From Vineibacter terrae (GTDB lineage Bacteria > Pseudomonadota > Alphaproteobacteria > Reyranellales > Reyranellaceae): 64,000 bases of DNA. The stretch covers positions 124,001 to 188,000 of the forward strand of contig NZ_VDUZ01000003.1 in assembly GCF_008039615.1 (NCBI RefSeq), read 5' to 3'. The position numbers and the translations under genes are program-made. Under the pieces are notes generated by a model. The model was not told where the DNA came from and searched no databases. It saw only the letters and a program-made list of their open reading frames with translations. Positions 42,143 through 51,278 of the stretch are shown piece by piece. Numbering within the stretch: position 1 is the stretch's first letter; each line of letters begins with the position of its first letter.

Positions 42143-42907
42143 CTAGCGGCGGCGGTCCGGAACCGGTGTCCGGCCGAGATAGGCAGGGCGGAACTCGCCG
42201 AGGATCTGCAGCGCCGCCATGTCCAGGACCGTCACCTTGTGCCCGTTCACGGCGATCAATCCCTCGTTCTTGAGCTCGCCCAGCATCCGGCTGATATGGG
42301 GGGCGCTCAATCCCACGGCGTCGCCGATGCCTTCCTGCGACAGCGGCATCTCGAAGGAATTCCCCGAGGCGCAGCCCGCAGCCTGCAGGCGGGCCAGCAT
42401 CTCCAGCAGGAAGTGGGCGACCCGCTCGAGCGGTTCGCGACGCCCCGTGTCGATGATGTGCTCGGCGTATATCGCGGCCTCGCGCGCCGCGAACCAGACC
42501 AGCGCCGTCGCGATGCTCGCCCGGCTCAGGCAAAGGTCGGCGAACGCTTCGAGCGGCACCTGGTGCAGGCTCATGTTGCCGATCGCGGTGACCGAGAAGA
42601 CGGCGTATTCGTAGAAGCACGCCGGAAAGCCGATGATGTCGCCGGGCAGGATCACGTTCACGATCTGGCGCTTGCCGTTGTGCAGGAGCTTGTAGCGGAT
42701 CGCGAAGCCGCTCTCGACCACATGCAGCACCCGGTACTCGTAGCCCTCGACGATGAGGTCCTTTGCCTTCTTCGCGATGACGTTGCGGCTGAGCAGGGCG
42801 TCGAGCGCCGTCAGGTCGGCATCGTCGAGCTGGATCGAGCGGCTGAGCTTGATGACGAAGGGATGATCCTTAATGGGTTTTGCCGCTGCCTTCCGCGAAG
42901 CCGTCAT
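42143..42907 (-). CDS. Crp/Fnr-family transcriptional regulator
   Basis: A 254-residue cyclic-nucleotide-binding-fold regulator. The effector domain (about 20-150) contains VLHVVESGFAIRYKLLHNGKRQIVNVILPGDIIGFPAC. The HTH of the Crp type is LSQEGIGDAVGLSAPHISRMLGELKNEGLI near 198-227. The N-terminal cysteines that bind an iron-sulfur cluster in true Fnr are absent, as is a clear cAMP-binding phosphate cassette. Such proteins in alphaproteobacteria often respond to stress or redox. Its start has GGACGGAG upstream, and it is convergent with the PAS gene. Confidence 0.9.
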   Translation of the reverse strand: MTASRKAAAKPIKDHPFVIKLSRSIQLDDADLTALDALLSRNVIAKKAKDLIVEGYEYRVLHVVESGFAIRYKLLHNGKRQIVNVILPGDIIGFPACFYEYAVFSVTAIGNMSLHQVPLEAFADLCLSRASIATALVWFAAREAAIYAEHIIDTGRREPLERVAHFLLEMLARLQAAGCASGNSFEMPLSQEGIGDAVGLSAPHISRMLGELKNEGLIAVNGHKVTVLDMAALQILGEFRPAYLGRTPVPDRRR

Positions 42908-43061
42908 CTCCGTCCTCTCCGGGCGGGCGGCGCCATTGCCCGCCGCTAGCTGAAGCCACCTTTGCGCGCCTCCATGCATTAGTGATCGTTATCGGCCGCG
43001 ATGCAATCTCGCTGAGCAGGGCGAAGTCCACCGGCGGCGGCCCTGCCGGTGGGATGTGGCC

Positions 43062-43967
43062 TCAGCCCTGTGCCGTTCGTCCGGGGTGCGGCGGGAAGCG
43101 CTCGCGCAGCCACAGGAAGGCGGCGGCCAGGGGCAGCCAGCCGATCCAGCGCAATCCCTCGACGACGTATTCGCCGCTGGCTGTCGCCAGCAGGTGGTCG
43201 ACCTGCACGCTCCAGATGGTGGCGGCAGCCTCGAAGGTCAGCATCCAGACCAGCAGGGCCGGCAGCAGCTTCATCAGCGGCCGCACCCCGCTCGGCAGCC
43301 GCGCCATGTACCAGGGCGCCAACGACAGCGAGAAGACCAGCGTCGCAAGCACCGGCCTGGTCGCGCCGTGGCCGGCGAGCCACGGCTGCAGATGCGGCTC
43401 GCGCGCGATCATCGAGTAGGCCGTCCACGCCAGCACGGCGCCGCCCAGCAGGATCACCGACGGATAGCGGTCGACCAGCTTGATGACGAGCTGGCTGCCC
43501 CAGACCATGATCGGCACGCTGATGGCAAGGCCCAGCATGACCAGCACGACACTGCCATGCGCGGCGCCGCCGATGGCGATGACATTGTCGATGCCCATCA
43601 CGGCGTCGGCGATCACGATGGTCCGCACCGCGCCGAGGAGGGATACCGTCGGCGCCTGCGCGGCATGGACGCTGCCGGCGGCAGGCTCGGGCTTGAGCAG
43701 CTTGCGCGAGATCCAGATCAGGGCGATGCCGCCGGCCAGCATGAAGCCCGGCACGTTGAGGATGTACACGACCAGGACAGCCATCACGGCGCGCACAACG
43801 ATGGCGCCGAGCGTGCCGCAGACGATGGCCATGCGCTGCTTGTCCCGGGGCAGGCTGCGCGCCGTCAGGCCGATGACGAGGGCGTTGTCGCCTGCCAGCA
43901 CGAGGTCCATCAGGACGATGGAGAACAAGGACGAGAAGAAGGCGGCCGACAGGAATCCGGACTCCAA
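43062..43967 (-). CDS. TerC-family membrane protein
   Basis: A 301-residue integral membrane protein of the TerC/YjbE family, linked to metal (Mn) homeostasis and protein export. FSIVLMDLVLAGDNALVIGL near residue 15-35 and ADAVMGIDNVIAIGGAAHGS near 120-140 are the paired, acid-containing signature helices. About seven to nine helices are predicted. No ATG fits the family start; I chose TTG at 43967, which has GGAG six bases upstream. The frame stays open upstream through a repeat, but that sequence is not protein-like. No tellurite cluster adjoins it. Confidence 0.85.
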   Translation of the reverse strand: MESGFLSAAFFSSLFSIVLMDLVLAGDNALVIGLTARSLPRDKQRMAIVCGTLGAIVVRAVMAVLVVYILNVPGFMLAGGIALIWISRKLLKPEPAAGSVHAAQAPTVSLLGAVRTIVIADAVMGIDNVIAIGGAAHGSVVLVMLGLAISVPIMVWGSQLVIKLVDRYPSVILLGGAVLAWTAYSMIAREPHLQPWLAGHGATRPVLATLVFSLSLAPWYMARLPSGVRPLMKLLPALLVWMLTFEAAATIWSVQVDHLLATASGEYVVEGLRWIGWLPLAAAFLWLRERFPPHPGRTAQG

Positions 43968-44120
43968 GGCGATCTCCAGCGAGAGCAGGTGTGGATGCCG
44001 ATCGGGCCGACCGGCGGCGTCTTCAGTGTCCTGCCTGGATGGAACGGAAGCCTTGCCGGGGCGCAATGATCGGGAGCAGCGGACCCTGCGGGCCGCGGCG
44101 ATTTGACGGGCTTGCACGCT

Positions 44121-44350
44121 GTCATCCCGAGCGCCCTCGCAGTCATCCCGAGCGCCAGCGAGGGATCTCCTGCGGTATGGCGCACGGTGCGCCATACCGC
44201 GGGAGATCCCCCGCTGCGCTCGGGATGACGGTAGGGGCATATGCGAATGTCCTGCTGTCGCACGGGAGCATCCATCGCGCACGGCGTTTCGGTGGGCCCT
44301 GCCCGTGCGCGCCTATGGTCCAAGGGATCCTTCGCTGCGCTCACGATGAC
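44121..44350. repeat. Family A repeat with duplicated left end, plus a half copy
   Basis: Left ends occur twice, at 44121 (GTCATCCCGAGCGCC) and 44142, and the hairpin closes at 44229 with CTCGGGATGAC. A CATATGCGAATGTCC terminus follows at 44238-44252. A lone right half, GGATCCTTCGCTGCGCTCAC then GATGAC, lies at 44325-44350. The area lies upstream of the divergent TerC and ankyrin genes. Confidence 0.75.
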
Positions 44351-44477
44351 AGCGAGCGCGGCGCGGCGGGCAGGGTGCGCCCTGACTTCCGTTGTGGCCA
44401 AAGGCGGCGCGGTGCTTAAATCTCCAACCGGCCGTGCACGCTCCACCCTTGCGTCGGGATGTCCTCGCGATGCTTCC

Positions 44478-45662
44478 ATGAACGCTTCGCCTCGTCAGGG
44501 TCCGACGGCGCTGGGCATCCTCTGCTGGATCCTCGGCATCCTCACCGTGGCCACGCCGGTCGCCGGATGGCTGCTGGGCGCGGGGGCTGGCAGGTATGGC
44601 GGATATCTGATCGCGGCAGGCGTGGTGCTGGGGGCGCTCCTCAATGTGCCCAGCCTGATCGCCAACCTCTTCTATGCCCGGCGCCGGCGATGGGCGGTCA
44701 TCTGGCTCAATCTCGTGCTGCTTCTCCAGCTCGTGGCTGTCGCCACCGCGCTGTGGTTCGTGGGTAGCGCATTGACCCAATCCTCCCGGGAGTCGGACGT
44801 CTACCGGCGCACCAGCCAGGTCTACCCGGCCATCAAGACGAATGATCCCGCCGCCGTCGAAAAGGCTCTGAACGTCTGCGCCGCCGACTGCGCGGCGTTG
44901 CTGGATACGTTCCTGCTCAGCGCCACGGTCGAGGGTGCATCCCGCTCGATGGCGTATCTGCTGTCGAAAGGCGCCAACCCGACCCCGGGCCCGGTTTCCA
45001 ACGCCGTCGCGAGCCTGCAGACTTGCGAAGGCGTGCGTCTGAGCGCGCTCAATAGCCTGGCCGTGAGCGTGGCCCGCGGCGATGAAGCCGCGATCGGCCT
45101 GCTGCTTGCCAAGTCCGATGACAAGGGACGGCAGAAGGCCGCCTGGGTCGCCGCCCAGCGTGACCGGCTCGACCTGCTGCAGCGGCTGCTCGAGGCGGGG
45201 GTGCCGCTGACCATGCGCGGCAGCGGTCTCGATGAGAATGCCACGCTGCTCAATGCCGCGGCCTCGGGCGCCGCCCTGCGCGTCGGGGCCTGGCTGCTGA
45301 AGGAAAAGGGCTTCGATGCCAATGGCGATCCGCAGGAGCCCGGCCGCCCGCCGGTCGACACACCGCTTCTATCGCTGATCGGCTTCGCCTGGGACGCGCG
45401 CGAGGCACCCCGGCTGCGGGCGTTCCTCGACATGCTGGCGGCGCACGGCGCGCAGCTCGACAGGACTTCGTCGATGTCCGGACAGACCCCGCTGCAAAAG
45501 GCGACGTGGGCGCGATCGCCGGTCGCCGCCGACGCGCTGATCGCCGCCGGCGCCTCGCAGGCGTCGCTGACGGCCGAGGATCGCGACCGGCTGCTCAAGC
45601 TGCGCCAGAACCCGCAAACCGGCTTCAACCCCAACATCGACAGCCGCGACTGCCTTCCTTGA
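44478..45662 (+). CDS. Membrane-anchored ankyrin-repeat protein
   Basis: A 394-residue protein with three N-terminal membrane helices (ALGILCWILGILTVATPVAG, then YLIAAGVVLGALLNVPSLIA, then VIWLNLVLLLQLVAVATALWFVG) and a cytoplasmic or periplasmic helical-repeat domain from about residue 120. Repeat units are visible as STVEGASR..AYLLSKGANPT, DRLDLLQRLLEAGVPL, LLSLIGF..FLDMLAAHGAQLD and QTPLQKATWARSPVAADALIAAGA, a degenerate ankyrin pattern for protein binding. Cysteines at CAADCAA may be structural. No clear ribosome site precedes the ATG. It is convergent with a truncated MFS gene. Confidence 0.75.
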   Translation: MNASPRQGPTALGILCWILGILTVATPVAGWLLGAGAGRYGGYLIAAGVVLGALLNVPSLIANLFYARRRRWAVIWLNLVLLLQLVAVATALWFVGSALTQSSRESDVYRRTSQVYPAIKTNDPAAVEKALNVCAADCAALLDTFLLSATVEGASRSMAYLLSKGANPTPGPVSNAVASLQTCEGVRLSALNSLAVSVARGDEAAIGLLLAKSDDKGRQKAAWVAAQRDRLDLLQRLLEAGVPLTMRGSGLDENATLLNAAASGAALRVGAWLLKEKGFDANGDPQEPGRPPVDTPLLSLIGFAWDAREAPRLRAFLDMLAAHGAQLDRTSSMSGQTPLQKATWARSPVAADALIAAGASQASLTAEDRDRLLKLRQNPQTGFNPNIDSRDCLP

Positions 45663-45698
45663 ACGGGCGGCGGCAGATGCGCCGCGATGGCGTGCGCG

Positions 45699-46244
45699 CT
45701 ACAGGGCCTGACGCGCCGCGACCGTCGACCCCACGCGCCCCTGCCGCAGAAGCAGCAGCGACAGCACGAGCTGTCCGGTCGCGGTGGCGGCGCTGAGGAT
45801 GCCCAGCACCAGGCCACGCCGCGCCACGAACCAGCGCGTGGCGATCGTGGTGGCCAGCACCAGCGACGTCATGCCCGAGGCGATCCCCAGGACGGTGCCC
45901 AGCGCCAGCCACAGCTCCCACAACGTCGACATCGTCATGGCGTGCAGCAGGCCGCCGATCAGCAGCACCGCCGAGGCGACGAGCACGGCCCGCGGCCCGT
46001 AGCGCAGCATCAGCGCGCCGGCGAAAGGCGCCACCAGGCCGAACAGCGTCATGCGCAGCGCCAGCGGTCCCGACAGGTCGCCGATCGACCATCCGAATTC
46101 GGCCGCCATGGGCACCAGCAGCACACCCGGTATCCCCAGCGTCGCCGAGGCGCAGACGCCATAGCCCAGGGCCAGGGCGGTCATGACCCAGCCGTAGTGA
46201 ATGCCGCGCGCGGCCAGCGCGCGCGCCAGTGACGTTGCCAGCAT
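45699..46244 (-). pseudogene. Truncated MFS transporter (N-terminal half only)
   Basis: A 181-residue product matching the first six helices of an MFS permease: GIHYGWVMTALALGYGV, then LRMTLFGLVAPFAGALMLRYGPRAVLVAS with the loop motif, and ATTIATRWFVARRGLVLGILSAATATGQLVL. At the point where helix six should lead to the central loop, the frame runs into RQGRVGSTVAARQAL and stops. No C-terminal half exists downstream; only 36 bases separate the stop from the end of the convergent ankyrin gene. I read it as a decayed gene cut by a deletion, though a half-size protein cannot be excluded. Confidence 0.65.
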
Positions 46245-46351
46245 CGAGGCCCCCAAGGTCGGCCAACCGCAGGGCGCCTCCGTAGCCCGGCGCTGCGGGA
46301 GCCGGCGTGGGAGCGGTCGTGGAAACCGCCAAGGAAACGGCGCGGCGGGCG

Positions 46352-47692
46352 TTACGGCCGCGGCCGTGTCGCCACCCACGCGGTCGCGGCGCATGCCAGC
46401 TGGACCGCGGCGCCCAGCAGCATCGCCAGCCGCAGGCCGGCGGTGCCGCCGCCGGCCAGGCCGTGCAGCGTGCCCAGGAGCGCCACGCCGATGGTGGCGC
46501 CGCTCATGCGGGCGACGTTGATCAGGGCGCTGGCCGTGCCGGCCCGGGCGGCGGCGACGGCGCCGACCGCCAATCCCATCAGCGGCCCCGTCGCCAGCCC
46601 CATGCCCAGCCCCGTGAGCGTCAGGCCGAGCAGGGCCGGGAGCAGGGATGGCATGCCGGCAGTGCCGGCGATGGTCAGCAGCCCGGCTGCGATCACCGCC
46701 ACACCGCCGCAGCACAGCGGCCGCGGACCCAGCCGGCGTGTCAAGGCGCCCGAGAACGGCGAGCTGAGCACGAACATCAGCGCCATCGGCATCAGCGCGA
46801 TGCCGGCGCCCAGCACGTCGAGCCGCTGCGTGCCCTGCCAGGTCAGCGGCAGCAGGAAGAGCACGCCGTACATGCCGAACGTCATGCCTGTCGTGGCCAT
46901 CATCGCGGCGGTGAAGACCGGCGCGCGGAAGAGGTCGAGGGGAACCATCGCCGCCGCCCCGTGCGCCGCCTCGGTGCGGATGAAGACGATCAGGGCCAGC
47001 AGCGCGGCGGCGAAGGCGATGCCGGCGAGGCGCGCGTCGTCATGCAGCGCGACGGCGGCGCATGCCAGGGCGCCCAGGGCGATCGCGCCCAGGACCTGGC
47101 CGGCGGCATCGCCGTGCCGACCCTGCGGATCGGACGACTCGTCCAGGGTCCGCGGCGCCAAGGCGATGGTCGCGGCGCCGGCCGGCACCACGACGAAGAA
47201 GATGCTGCGCCAGCCGGCCCAACGCATCAGCACGCCGCCCAGCGTCGGGCCGATGGCCAGGGCAAGTCCGTTGCAGGCCGCCCACAGGCCCAGCGCCCGG
47301 GCGCGGTCGCGATCGTCGGGCCACCCGACCCGGATGATCGCCAGCGAGGCCGGCAGCAGCAGCGCCGCGCCGAGGCCTGCGACGGCCCGGGCGGCGACCA
47401 GGACGGCGATCGTCGGCGCCAGCGCGCAGCCCAGCGACGCCGCGGTGAAGATCGCGGCGCCGGTCACGAAGATGCGGCGGCGGCCGTGCAGGTCCGCCAG
47501 CAGGCCGCCGCTCAGCAGCAGGACGGCATAGACGAGGTTGTAGCTGTCGACGGTCCATTGCAGCGCCGCGGCGCCGGCCGAGAAATATTGCCCGATCGGC
47601 CGCACCGCGAGGTTCACGACGGCAGTGTCGACCTGCGCGATCAGCACCGCCAGGCACAGCGTGAGAAGGGCAGGCCATCGATGCCGTGTCAC
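46352..47692 (-). CDS. MFS efflux transporter, DHA2 (14-helix) family
   Basis: A 446-residue permease of the EmrB/QacA group. It opens LLTLCLAVLIAQVDTAVVNLAVRPIGQY with the helix-1 D-T-x-x-V-N-x-A motif, then GGLLADLHGRRRIFVTGA (about 62-79) and RAVAGLGAALLLPASLAII (about 100-118). GLALAIGPTLGGVL is the antiporter motif C. The GTG start has a poor ribosome site; no better start lies nearby. It is followed by the truncated MFS gene in the same direction. It probably exports drugs or metabolites; no adaptor gene is adjacent. Confidence 0.87.
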   Translation of the reverse strand: MTRHRWPALLTLCLAVLIAQVDTAVVNLAVRPIGQYFSAGAAALQWTVDSYNLVYAVLLLSGGLLADLHGRRRIFVTGAAIFTAASLGCALAPTIAVLVAARAVAGLGAALLLPASLAIIRVGWPDDRDRARALGLWAACNGLALAIGPTLGGVLMRWAGWRSIFFVVVPAGAATIALAPRTLDESSDPQGRHGDAAGQVLGAIALGALACAAVALHDDARLAGIAFAAALLALIVFIRTEAAHGAAAMVPLDLFRAPVFTAAMMATTGMTFGMYGVLFLLPLTWQGTQRLDVLGAGIALMPMALMFVLSSPFSGALTRRLGPRPLCCGGVAVIAAGLLTIAGTAGMPSLLPALLGLTLTGLGMGLATGPLMGLAVGAVAAARAGTASALINVARMSGATIGVALLGTLHGLAGGGTAGLRLAMLLGAAVQLACAATAWVATRPRP

Positions 47693-47746
47693 GCCGCCAG
47701 CGATAGCCGGCCGGCCGCGGCCGATGCTTCGACCCGGGCCGAAGCG

Positions 47747-48148
47747 TCACCCGCGCGCCTCAGGGCCGGCCGTGCCCGAAATGCCTGTCGCGGCGGTGAT
47801 GGATTGCAGCAGCGTCTCTTCCCGCAACGGCTTGACCAGGTAGGCCACGGCGCCCTGCGTCAGGCATCGCTGCCGTGTGTCCGCGGCGTCATGCGCCGTG
47901 ATGACGATCACCGGTATGTGGAAGCCACCGGCGGTGAGCTGCTGCTGCAGCTCCAGCCCGGTCATTTCCGGCATCTGCAGGTCCATCACCACGCAGGCGG
48001 GCACGGATCGGCCCAGCGAGTCCAGGAACGACCGCGCCGAGCCATAGGTGTCGACGGCAAGGCCGTGGGCGCGCAGCAGGCGCGCCAAAGCCCGGCACAC
48101 GGATGTGTCGTCGTCGACCACGGCGACGCGCGTCGAGCTTTGCGTCAT
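47747..48148 (-). CDS. Single-domain response regulator
   Basis: A 133-residue receiver domain. The acidic pocket VVDDD is at 10-14, the phosphoacceptor is Asp56 in VVMDLQMPEMTG, the Thr switch is in IVITAHDAAD, and the Lys is in YLVKPLREE. There is no output domain. It resembles FixJ/TodT-type receivers and the receiver of the adjacent regulator, suggesting duplication. It lies 83 bases downstream of the FixJ-like gene and probably accepts phosphate from the same kinase. The start was set at the ATG where receiver domains usually begin. Confidence 0.87.
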   Translation of the reverse strand: MTQSSTRVAVVDDDTSVCRALARLLRAHGLAVDTYGSARSFLDSLGRSVPACVVMDLQMPEMTGLELQQQLTAGGFHIPVIVITAHDAADTRQRCLTQGAVAYLVKPLREETLLQSITAATGISGTAGPEARG

Positions 48149-48231
48149 GCGCCATTGTCCGTCCGGATCGCCGCGGCAGACAGTTGGCCCAAAGGCCAAT
48201 ATGCCCGGGGGATGGTTGTCGGGGAACCCCT

Positions 48232-48858
48232 TCACGTCTCGGGCGGGCGGATCCCGGCGCGCTCGGCCATCCGGACCAGCTCGGCGACGCTGCGCACGCC
48301 CATCTTTTCCATCATGCGGCCGCGATGCACCTTGATGGTCTTCTCGACGGTCCCGAGGTCGAAGGCGATCTGCTTGTTCAGCCGCCCCGCGATCACGTGC
48401 GTCAGCACCTCGTGCTCGCGTGGCGTCAGGGTGGCGAGCCTGGAGCGGACCGCCTGCAGCTCCTGCCGCTCATGGTGCAGCAGCGCCTCGCGCTCCCTGA
48501 TGCGGCTGATGGCGTCAAGCAGGTCTTCTTCCTTCACCGGCTTGGTCAGGAAATCGGCCGCGCCCGCCTTCATGGCCCGCACGCTGGTCGGGATGTCGCC
48601 GCGGCCGGTGACGAAGATGACGGGACGGCCGGCGCCGCCTTCCGCCAGCGCCTGCTGCAGCTGCAGGCCGTCGAGGTCGGGCATGGCGACGTCCAGGACG
48701 GCGCATCCCGGCAGCGCGGGGTCATGCGCGTCGAGGAAATCGCGGGCCGACGTGAAGGTCCGCGCGTCATAGCCGTGCGACGTCAGCAGCCGCGCCAGCG
48801 CCTTGAGAACGCCGGCGTCGTCGTCGACGAGATAGATCGTGAACGGCGCGGTGCTCAT
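48232..48858 (-). CDS. FixJ/NarL-type response regulator
   Basis: A 208-residue two-component regulator. The receiver (1-120) has VDDDAGVLKAL, phosphoacceptor Asp56 in AVLDVAMPDLDG, FVTGRGDIPTSVRAMKAGAADFLTKPV with the conserved Thr and Lys. The C-terminal LuxR-type HTH is LTPREHEVLTHVIAGRLNKQIAFDLGTVEKTIKVHRGRMMEK (about 143-185). It overlaps the kinase gene by four bases, so the pair is translationally coupled. Targets are unknown; the divergent AraC operon is an obvious candidate. Confidence 0.92.
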   Translation of the reverse strand: MSTAPFTIYLVDDDAGVLKALARLLTSHGYDARTFTSARDFLDAHDPALPGCAVLDVAMPDLDGLQLQQALAEGGAGRPVIFVTGRGDIPTSVRAMKAGAADFLTKPVKEEDLLDAISRIREREALLHHERQELQAVRSRLATLTPREHEVLTHVIAGRLNKQIAFDLGTVEKTIKVHRGRMMEKMGVRSVAELVRMAERAGIRPPET

Positions 48859-51098
48859 CCGGCCCCCGCCATCGCCGGCGCCACCGGCAGCGTGAAGCTC
48901 GCGCGCACGCCGCGGTCGGCCGCGTTGACGATGCTGAGCACGCCGCCATGGGCGTTGACGATCGACTTGCAGATCGCGAGGCCCAGGCCGAGCCCATGCT
49001 CCTTTGTCGTGAAGAACGGCTCGAGCAGCCGCGCCTGCTGATCGGCGGCGAGGCCGGGACCGCAGTCGGCGACCACGGTCTCGACATAGCCCGGCCGCGG
49101 CGCGGCCGTGGCGATCGTGATCCGCCGCCGCGCCGCGCCGGGCGACGTCACGGCATCCATCGCGTTCATCACGAGGTTGGTCAGCACCTGCTGCATCTGG
49201 ACCTGGTCCGCGGCCACGACCGGCAGGTCGTCGGCGAGGTCGAGGTCGACATTGACCCGGCGATCGATCAGCTCGCTGCGCAGCAGGCGCAGCACCGACC
49301 TCACGAGATCGTTCAGCAGGACGGGCTCCGACCTGGGCTCGCCCTTCTTCAGCATGGTGCGCAGCCGCCGGATGACGTCGCCGGCCCGGTTGTCCTCCGT
49401 GATGATGTCGTCGAGCGCCTCGCTGACCTCCTCCAGCGGCGGCGGCCGAAAGCCCAGCATGCGGCGCGCCGCCTGGGCATTGGCCAGGATCGCCGTCAAC
49501 GGCTGGTTGATCTCGTGCGCGATCGCGCCCGACAGCTCGCCCAGCGTCGTGACCCGCGTGATGTGAGCCAGCGTCTGGCGCTGGGAGTCAGCCTCGCTTT
49601 CGGCGGTCTTGCGCGCGGTGATGTCGCTGAAGACGCCGCTGACGCTCACGGGCCTGCCGTTGTCGTCGAGGCGGGTCGTGCTTCGCCACAAGTACCAGCG
49701 CATGTCGCCGCTCTTGAGCACGACACGGAACTCGCCCGTCAATGACGTGCTCGACTGCTCCATGTCTCCCAGCCATCGTCGGGCCGCGGCCTGGTCGTCG
49801 GGGTGGACCGCGTTCAGCAGCGCCTCGCGAGTCAGGGGGAGGCCGGCCGGAATGTCGAACATCGCACGGCAATGATCGGTGCCCCACAGCCGGCCGCTGC
49901 CCATGTCCTGCTGCCAGAGGCCGACATTGACCGATGCCGCGGCCGAGCCCATCCGCTCCTCGCTCTCCCGCAGCGAGCCTTCGGCGTGGAGGCGGCGGCG
50001 CCGCTCGACCAGCAGGAACATCACCACCGCGGTCTGCAGGGCGAAGGCGGCCGCGGTCGCTATGATGACATCATGATACCGCTCCCAGAACGAAGGATCC
50101 TTGTTCAGGATGACGGTGCCGGCCGGGAGATTGGTCTCGGACAGGCCCCAGCGCTGCAGCTGTCGCCAGTCGACCCTGTACGAGCGGGTCGAGTTCGGCC
50201 GGACGGTGAGCTTTCCACCGGCCATCGCCTCGAGCGCCAGGTCCGCGATCGCGATGCCGGTCGCTTCGAAGGTGTCCATGTGGCCGCCGACGATGCCGAG
50301 ATCCAGGTAGCTGTCGTAAGGACTGTAGACCGGTGCGCGTGACGCCTCCGAGACTGCCGGCACGATGTCACGCGGACTTGGGAAGGGCCGGCCGGCACCA
50401 TCGGCAAACATCGTCGTGTAGATGACGATTGTGTTGCGAGGCAGCCTTCTGAGCTCGTCCAGAAGCTGCGCGATCGGTAGCCCGGTCAGATACCGGAAAG
50501 TATAGCGCGGCTCGAAAGCCGCCAGCTGGCGCCGCGCGGTTTCCGCCCATTGCTTGTCGAACGCCGTCGACCCGGCAATGACGGCCACGTTGCGCGCGTC
50601 AGGTTGCAGGCTCGCCGCGAGCTCCATGGTCTTGGCGAGATCGAAGTCGCTGATGATGCCGCCGGCGTTGGCAGGCAGCTCGACGGAGGCAAGGGTCGTG
50701 GGCGAGATGCAGCAGAAGACCAGCGGCGTGGCGGGGCCGATCCGGCTGCGCTGGCCGATGACGAACCGCAATGACTGCGGACCCAGAGCGAGAATCACGT
50801 CGGGCGGGGTCGCCGCATATTTCTCGCTCAGGTAGGTTGCGATCGTCTGTTCGAAGCGCTGCCCGGAAAACCGGCTTGAATCGAGGAACTCGGTGAAGAC
50901 CTCGACCTTTCCTGGCCAGCTCTCCGCGAGCCGCTTGCTGGCCGCGCTGGTGACGATCGCGCTGGCGGCCAGTTCATATGTGTTGGGGCCGATGATCAGC
51001 ACGTGCTTCACCTGCGCCCGTGCTGGCGCGAGGCAGATCGCACAACACAGCAGCAACGCCAGAGCGACGGCCCGGAGGGGCTGGCAGAACGCCAGCAT
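48855..51098 (-). CDS. Sensor histidine kinase with ABC substrate-binding-like periplasmic domain
   Basis: A 747-residue kinase. Residues 1-28 form a signal peptide ending APARAQ. Residues of about 30-330 form an ABC-type periplasmic binding domain (VLIIGPNTYELAAS, DVILALGPQSL, GGIISDFDLAKTMELA). A membrane helix lies near 340-365, then a PAS domain (about 385-490, GLWQQDMGSGRLWG...). The dimerisation domain has phosphoacceptor His528 in GAIAHEINQPL, and the ATPase ends the protein (NLVMNAMDAV, VADCGPGLA, EHGLGLGLAICKSI). The start follows TTGGGGGAAGA. A soluble ligand is thus probably sensed in the periplasm and the signal passed to the two downstream regulators. Confidence 0.9.
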   Translation of the reverse strand: MLAFCQPLRAVALALLLCCAICLAPARAQVKHVLIIGPNTYELAASAIVTSAASKRLAESWPGKVEVFTEFLDSSRFSGQRFEQTIATYLSEKYAATPPDVILALGPQSLRFVIGQRSRIGPATPLVFCCISPTTLASVELPANAGGIISDFDLAKTMELAASLQPDARNVAVIAGSTAFDKQWAETARRQLAAFEPRYTFRYLTGLPIAQLLDELRRLPRNTIVIYTTMFADGAGRPFPSPRDIVPAVSEASRAPVYSPYDSYLDLGIVGGHMDTFEATGIAIADLALEAMAGGKLTVRPNSTRSYRVDWRQLQRWGLSETNLPAGTVILNKDPSFWERYHDVIIATAAAFALQTAVVMFLLVERRRRLHAEGSLRESEERMGSAAASVNVGLWQQDMGSGRLWGTDHCRAMFDIPAGLPLTREALLNAVHPDDQAAARRWLGDMEQSSTSLTGEFRVVLKSGDMRWYLWRSTTRLDDNGRPVSVSGVFSDITARKTAESEADSQRQTLAHITRVTTLGELSGAIAHEINQPLTAILANAQAARRMLGFRPPPLEEVSEALDDIITEDNRAGDVIRRLRTMLKKGEPRSEPVLLNDLVRSVLRLLRSELIDRRVNVDLDLADDLPVVAADQVQMQQVLTNLVMNAMDAVTSPGAARRRITIATAAPRPGYVETVVADCGPGLAADQQARLLEPFFTTKEHGLGLGLAICKSIVNAHGGVLSIVNAADRGVRASFTLPVAPAMAGAG

Positions 51099-51278
51099 TC
51101 TTCCCCCAAGAGTGGATCCTGGAGGGCGCGATCCTAGCACGGTGCCGCAATAATCTTGGTGCAAATACTCGTGCGCCGAGTTGGAAACCCTTAAGTAGAA
51201 ACGGCATGTTGGACTTCGGTCCAATGTTAGGTCAATGCTGTTTCGCCGATGGTCTCCTGAGAGTTCAGGGGAGAGGCG

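Noticed and set aside
44131-44282. Upstream extension of TerC through the repeat
   Set aside because: The extra residues come from a family A repeat read as protein; TerC proteins start near the chosen TTG.
46352-48772. A long plus-strand frame opposite the MFS and regulator genes
   Set aside because: Antisense composition only; the minus-strand permease and receivers are clear.
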